Source: Ignavibacteriota bacterium
GTDB taxonomy: Bacteria; Bacteroidota; Ignavibacteria; Tepidaquicellales; Tepidaquicellaceae
Length of the DNA: 48,284 bases
Assembly: GCA_026390735.1 (NCBI GenBank)
Contig: JAPLFJ010000053.1
Span: 1 to 48,284 of the forward strand
Direction: 5' to 3'
Part shown: positions 44,128 to 48,284 of the stretch, piece after piece
Layout of the letters: every line of letters starts with the position of its first letter
Position numbering within the stretch: the stretch's first letter is position 1
Translations under genes and position numbers: made by a program
The notes under the pieces: generated by a model
Database searches by the model: none
Told to the model about the DNA's origin: nothing
Seen by the model: only the letters and a program-made list of their open reading frames with translations

Positions 44128-46152
44128 ATGAAGATAAAGTATTTACTTGTGTTGTTTTCGCTGTTTGCAATTCTGAACCAGTCAGAAGCTCAATGGGTTC
44201 AGTCCAGCGGCTTATATTTTGGTGAAAATTTACGCGGTCTGGCTGCAAGCGGAACTAACGTTTATTGCGGTTCTTTCAACGCAGGTGCTTACCGTTCAAC
44301 TGATAACGGTAATAACTGGAACCAGACACCGCTGAACACAGGTTATGTTTATTCTTTTGCCGCCGAAACCAATTTTGCATACGCGGGCACTTACGGAAGC
44401 GGTATCTACACTTCTACAAACAACGGCGCTAACTGGACAAATACTTTAGCAGGGCAATACGTAAGAACTATTGTGATAAGCGGCACCAATATTTTTGCAG
44501 GAACAGACGCCTGCGGTATTTATCTTTCAACAAATAACGGAAGCAACTGGACTCAGTATGCCCTGAACGGTAAGAACGTCTGGTCTCTTGCAGTAAACGG
44601 AAGCACTGTGTTTGCCGGCACAACGGACTCCGGTGTGTTTCGCTCAACTAATAATGGATTAAACTGGGCTTTAACTCCTCTTAACAATGCAGCCGCAGTT
44701 TCTCTCGGTGTAAACGGTACAAATGTTTTTGCAGGAACATATTCAGGTTTTTATACTTCAACCGATAATGGAAATTCGTGGAACCTCGATAATACTTTCA
44801 GCGGTCAGAATATTTTTGCAGTTACCGTAAAAAGCGGTAACGTTTTTCTTGGAAGTTTCAGTCAGGGAATATTCCGTTCATCTAATAATGGTTTAAACTG
44901 GATACAGACTGATTTAACGACAGGATGGATAAGGTCTATTGCATATTCTGGGACTAATATGTTTGCGGTGAACGATAACGGTGTTTACGTTTCGGTAAAC
45001 GACGGCGTGAACTGGGCATTCTCCACGTTTGGAAATCAGGATATCCGTTCGGCGTCTTGTTTTGGTAACAATGCGTTTGCCGGCTCAGGAAACGGCGGTG
45101 GGGTTTATTATTCTTCCAACGGAGGTACAAGTTTCAGCAGAACAGGACTGGGAAACAAAACAGTTTATTCTCTCGCAAACAATGCCGGATATGTGTTTGC
45201 CGGTACTTATAATTCCGGTGTTTATTTATCAGCCAATAACGGCGCTAACTGGACCCAGACTTCACTTAATAACAAAACTGTTTCTGCTCTTACAATCAGC
45301 GGAAGTACTTTGTATGCCGGTACGTGGGTAAGCGGTGTATACATATCAACCGACAACGGTACCTCATGGCAGCAGACTTCCCTGAATAATAAATATGTTT
45401 ATGCCATCGCAAAGAGCGGAAATCTTCTTTTTGCAGGAACAGAAACCAGCGGTGTTTATTCTTCAACTGATAATGGAACGAGCTGGCTTCAAACATCATT
45501 GAATAATAAAACAATATTTTCTCTCGCAGTCAGCGGGACCAATGTTTATGCAGGTACAACTGACTCGGGTGTTTATGTTTCAACAAACTCAGGTTCAAAC
45601 TGGAGCAAATCGGCATTAAACGATAAATACATTACTTCTCTTGCGGCGTACAATACGACCAGTGTGTGGGCAGGTACAGCAGGATACAACGGAATATATT
45701 TTTCAACAAACAGCGGAGCAAACTGGGTGCAGAAAAACGAAGGGTTTACTACTTTGCCTTATGTGTTCGGTCTTACTTACAGTCTTTCAAACAATTACAT
45801 AATAGCTTCTGCAAGCGCCAGTTCAATCTGGAAAAGGCCACTGGCAGAGTTTGTAAACGGAGTAATCAGTGTGTCATCCGTTGCCCCTGATAAATTTATG
45901 ATTCATCAGAATTATCCTAACCCGTTTAACCCGACGACGAAGATTAAGTTTGATATAACGAGAAGTGAGTTCGTCAGCATAAAAGTATATAATTCTCTCG
46001 GAAAAGAAATTGAAACACTGGTAAGCGACAATTTAAACGCAGGTATTTATCAGGTGGAATGGAATGCTGTAAATTATCCGAGCGGAGTATATTATTACAG
46101 ATTACAGACTAATTCTTTTACAGAAACAAAGAAGATGACTCTGATTAAATAA
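44128..46152 (+). CDS. Secreted Asp-box beta-propeller protein with T9SS sorting domain
   Basis: The product is 674 residues with a signal peptide ending SEAQ. The body is about 13 repeats of roughly 40 residues, each with an Asp-box-like S(T/S)xNGxxW motif (STDNGNNW, STNNGANW and so on), alternating with a G-x-x-V/I-F-A-G-T strand. This is the BNR/Ycf48-like propeller pattern. Thirteen motifs suggest two propellers or one large solenoid. Residues from about 585 to the end are the sorting domain (HQNYPNPFNPTTKIKF ... KKMTLIK). No sialidase catalytic residues are visible, so it is probably a binding or adhesin-like protein. It is followed after 14 bases by another sorting-domain gene. Confidence 0.85.
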   Translation: MKIKYLLVLFSLFAILNQSEAQWVQSSGLYFGENLRGLAASGTNVYCGSFNAGAYRSTDNGNNWNQTPLNTGYVYSFAAETNFAYAGTYGSGIYTSTNNGANWTNTLAGQYVRTIVISGTNIFAGTDACGIYLSTNNGSNWTQYALNGKNVWSLAVNGSTVFAGTTDSGVFRSTNNGLNWALTPLNNAAAVSLGVNGTNVFAGTYSGFYTSTDNGNSWNLDNTFSGQNIFAVTVKSGNVFLGSFSQGIFRSSNNGLNWIQTDLTTGWIRSIAYSGTNMFAVNDNGVYVSVNDGVNWAFSTFGNQDIRSASCFGNNAFAGSGNGGGVYYSSNGGTSFSRTGLGNKTVYSLANNAGYVFAGTYNSGVYLSANNGANWTQTSLNNKTVSALTISGSTLYAGTWVSGVYISTDNGTSWQQTSLNNKYVYAIAKSGNLLFAGTETSGVYSSTDNGTSWLQTSLNNKTIFSLAVSGTNVYAGTTDSGVYVSTNSGSNWSKSALNDKYITSLAAYNTTSVWAGTAGYNGIYFSTNSGANWVQKNEGFTTLPYVFGLTYSLSNNYIIASASASSIWKRPLAEFVNGVISVSSVAPDKFMIHQNYPNPFNPTTKIKFDITRSEFVSIKVYNSLGKEIETLVSDNLNAGIYQVEWNAVNYPSGVYYYRLQTNSFTETKKMTLIK

Positions 46153-46166
46153 TAACAATTATCATT

Positions 46167-47891
46167 ATGAAAAATATTATACTCGCAACTTTAATCTTAT
46201 TGTCCACGTCCGCGTTTGCGCAGAACTGGTCAACTCTTGCAGGCAATAACCAGAAGAACGGCTTAACTAAAATGAACGGACCCGTTTCTGTTACAACGCC
46301 ATACTGGACTGTAAATAGTACGAACTCATCCGTCTGGGGAAATGCGATTTACACTTTCGGAAATAAGTTTGCGACTTCGAGAATCACGTTCTCTCCTTCG
46401 TACAGAGGCAAGGTTGAACTTCGCGATATGACTAACGGCGCGCTGATTTGGGAAAAGACGATTGCCGATACTTCTATAATGTATGTTGTGGGATTCACAG
46501 AAGATGCAGTGTATGCCTGCGATTACAAGACCGCAAAGCTTTACTCGCTCAGTGTTGACAGCGGCAAGGTGAAGTGGTCAATCACATCTGACATGTTTCC
46601 GGGAAATACGGGAATTTGTTTTGCCGATGACGGCGACCCAATTATTTTCGGCAAAAGATTAAACAGAATAACTGGCGTTCCAAAGTGGACGTATAATTAT
46701 ACGATTCCAGTAGGTCCTGACGGCGGCTTCGTTGTCAGTGGAAACACTTACTACCACTGGACAGGTTCAATAGTCACTCCGAAAAAACTTATTGCAGTTG
46801 ACGTTACAACAGGCGCTTTGAAATATCAGTCCGCAGATTTGCCCGGCGACGGCGACCAGGAAAATGATTTAGTCATCGGTCCCGACGGCACGATTTATAT
46901 CGCACGCGACGGCGGAGCGCTTTATGCATTCACCGACAACGGAACAGGCTTCACGCAGAAGTGGAGCATGTCTCCCGCAGTGCTCGTAAAATCTTTCGGA
47001 CCTGATAATGTTTTGTACTGCGCAAACGTAAACTACGGTTCAACAAACGGAAAACTTATGAGGGTGAACGGTGCTACAGGAACAGTGATTGACTCCGTCT
47101 CTTCAAGCATTCCCGGAGTTTATGTTACTGTTGGTTATGACTCAACAGTTTACGTAGCAACGGGCGAGGCAGGTAACGGAAGATACTTTGCATTCACTCC
47201 CGACCTGCTTACAGTTAAATGGCAGTTGAGCGTTCCGTATAATTATTATTCAGGATGTCCTCTCGGAAAAGAAGGCGTGTTTATCACCGCAGGTTCGGGC
47301 ACAGCTTTGACAGCATACAAACCAACGCTGAACCGCAAACCCGCAGCAGACTTCCGTTCAAGCGGAAGAGACATTGTTGCAAGCACAAATACTGTTAGCT
47401 TCTTCGATCAGTCATCTTACGCGCCGACCTCGTGGCAGTGGACTTTCGAAGGCGGAACACCGAACACATCCACATCACAGAATCCGGCGAACATACAGTA
47501 TACACTTGCAGGAGTTTATCAGGTAAAACTTATCGCAGCGAATTCGTTCGGAAGCGATACAATCATAAGAACAAAGTATGTTCACGCAACAGCGATGATT
47601 GGAATCGGCAACAACGAAACAACAGTAAACGATTACAAACTCGAACAGAACTTCCCGAATCCGTTCAATCCGGCAACGAACATAAAATACTCAATCGCCA
47701 AAAGCGGATTCGTAACGCTGAAAGTGTATGACGTAATGGGACGCGAAGTAGCCGCACTCGTTAACGGAAGAATGAACTCCGGAAATTACGAAGCAGCATT
47801 CGACGGAAGTAAACTAACCAGCGGAATATATTTCTATAAATTAGTGTCAGACGGATTCACAGAAACAAAACGGATGTTGCTGATTAAATAA
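46167..47891 (+). CDS. Secreted PQQ-like propeller protein with PKD domain and T9SS sorting domain
   Basis: The product is 574 residues with a signal peptide ending SAFAQ. A beta-propeller of PQQ/pyrrolo-quinoline type (about 20-390) has repeats such as GKVELRDMTNGALIWEK, AKLYSLSVDSGKVKWS and GALYAFTDNG. A PKD domain follows at about 395-475 (FDQSSYAPTSWQWTFEGGTP ... GVYQVKLIAANSFG). The sorting domain begins EQNFPNPFNPATNIKY and ends KRMLLIK. It lies 14 bases after the previous gene and is probably co-transcribed. Location is cell surface or extracellular. The ligand is unknown. Confidence 0.88.
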   Translation: MKNIILATLILLSTSAFAQNWSTLAGNNQKNGLTKMNGPVSVTTPYWTVNSTNSSVWGNAIYTFGNKFATSRITFSPSYRGKVELRDMTNGALIWEKTIADTSIMYVVGFTEDAVYACDYKTAKLYSLSVDSGKVKWSITSDMFPGNTGICFADDGDPIIFGKRLNRITGVPKWTYNYTIPVGPDGGFVVSGNTYYHWTGSIVTPKKLIAVDVTTGALKYQSADLPGDGDQENDLVIGPDGTIYIARDGGALYAFTDNGTGFTQKWSMSPAVLVKSFGPDNVLYCANVNYGSTNGKLMRVNGATGTVIDSVSSSIPGVYVTVGYDSTVYVATGEAGNGRYFAFTPDLLTVKWQLSVPYNYYSGCPLGKEGVFITAGSGTALTAYKPTLNRKPAADFRSSGRDIVASTNTVSFFDQSSYAPTSWQWTFEGGTPNTSTSQNPANIQYTLAGVYQVKLIAANSFGSDTIIRTKYVHATAMIGIGNNETTVNDYKLEQNFPNPFNPATNIKYSIAKSGFVTLKVYDVMGREVAALVNGRMNSGNYEAAFDGSKLTSGIYFYKLVSDGFTETKRMLLIK

Positions 47892-48284
47892 TTATTCAAA
47901 GCCCCTCTATAGTATAAAAGTTAGAGAGGTATTAAAGCACATATTATTGCCAAAAACAGTAATATATCAGCAAAAATGTGTTATATTTGGCAAATATTTA
48001 GCAAAAATCAATTGTTTTTGTGATTTCTGATGTGAATACTCCCACTATAATTACTTATTACAAACCATAGACTAATCATAGACCAATCAAAGGCCAATCA
48101 TAGACCAAGATAAGAAATATAAAAAAACGGGTGTTTCATTCGCCTATGCACACGACAGTAAATTAACAAGGTTATAAAACTCATCAAGATAACAATTTAT
48201 GTTACATATGATTTTCCGTAAATACTTAAACCCTTGATCGAAAATACTTTTAACCCTTTTTGGATTTGTGATTACTTTAATTTT
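47892..48284. other. Right-edge non-coding region
   Basis: No credible gene is seen in the last 393 bases. The region is AT-rich and holds an operator-like dyad and a 4 x 11-bp repeat described separately. A weak stem near 47903-47929 may end the upstream transcript. Confidence 0.5.
47983..48108. promoter_or_regulatory. Operator-like dyad and four 11-bp tandem repeats
   Basis: ATATTTG-G-CAAATAT (47983-47997) is a perfect dyad that overlaps a TATATTTG-like box. Further on, CCATAGACTAA, TCATAGACCAA, TCAAAGGCCAA and TCATAGACCAA follow head to tail at 48065-48108, an 11-bp period close to one DNA turn. They may regulate a gene beyond the window edge. No such gene is visible. Confidence 0.4.

Noticed and set aside
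47903-47929. Terminator after the last gene
   Set aside because: Only a five-base stem with no T-run can be drawn; too weak to list.

Overview
The window looks like an AT-rich chromosomal segment from the Bacteroidota/Chlorobiota side of the FCB group, most likely an Ignavibacteria-like organism. The main evidence is four secreted proteins ending in the type IX secretion sorting domain of the 'NYPNPFNPxTxIxF' kind. Supporting evidence is several TAnnTTTG-like promoter boxes, few strong Shine-Dalgarno sites, a TonB-dependent receptor and several exported beta-barrel or peptidase genes. The taxon is inferred from style, not from a marker gene.

Layout. Positions 1-1.1 kb hold a possible transposase tail and a DUF6266-like gene on the minus strand, followed by a repeat-rich gap. 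Positions 1.7-9.1 kb are a complete type I restriction-modification operon on the minus strand (hsdR, hsdM, hsdS, then an unrecognised 483-aa gene); hsdS has no standard start codon. Positions 9.6-11.1 kb hold two tandemly duplicated exported proteins, and 11.3-14.5 kb a large membrane/coiled-coil DUF4175-like protein. Positions 14.5-15.1 kb are a non-coding tandem array whose unit recurs in degraded form elsewhere in the window.

Positions 15.1-19.3 kb form a nitrogen block on the minus strand: glutamate dehydrogenase, ammonium channel and an outer-membrane porin, with clear hairpin terminators. Positions 19.8-27.1 kb hold an exported S15-type hydrolase with a sorting domain, then a tight run of dipeptidyl peptidase IV, the AmmeMemoRadiSam radical SAM enzyme, an M15 peptidase, and a fused Memo-AMMECR1 protein.

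Positions 27.2-30.6 kb are the most unusual part: a Cys-rich exported protein, a TonB receptor with a vicinal Cys pair in its plug, and a protein with seven perfect heptads each carrying one Cys plus two YHS/TRASH-like metal domains. I read this as an envelope metal-handling operon, probably for copper or another soft metal.

Positions 30.9-33.0 kb hold RDD, TspO and a sorting-domain protein. Positions 33.4-37.7 kb are an ABC ATPase, FtsX-type permease and AttH/CrtC-like lipoprotein operon. Positions 37.8-44.0 kb hold alanine racemase and a PAP2 phosphatase (4-nt overlap), then a YejB-YejE-split YejF peptide importer with 4-nt overlaps throughout. With the M15 peptidase these suggest peptidoglycan turnover and recycling. 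Positions 44.1-47.9 kb encode two large secreted beta-propeller proteins with sorting domains. The right end is non-coding with operator-like repeats.

No tRNA, rRNA or CRISPR was seen.
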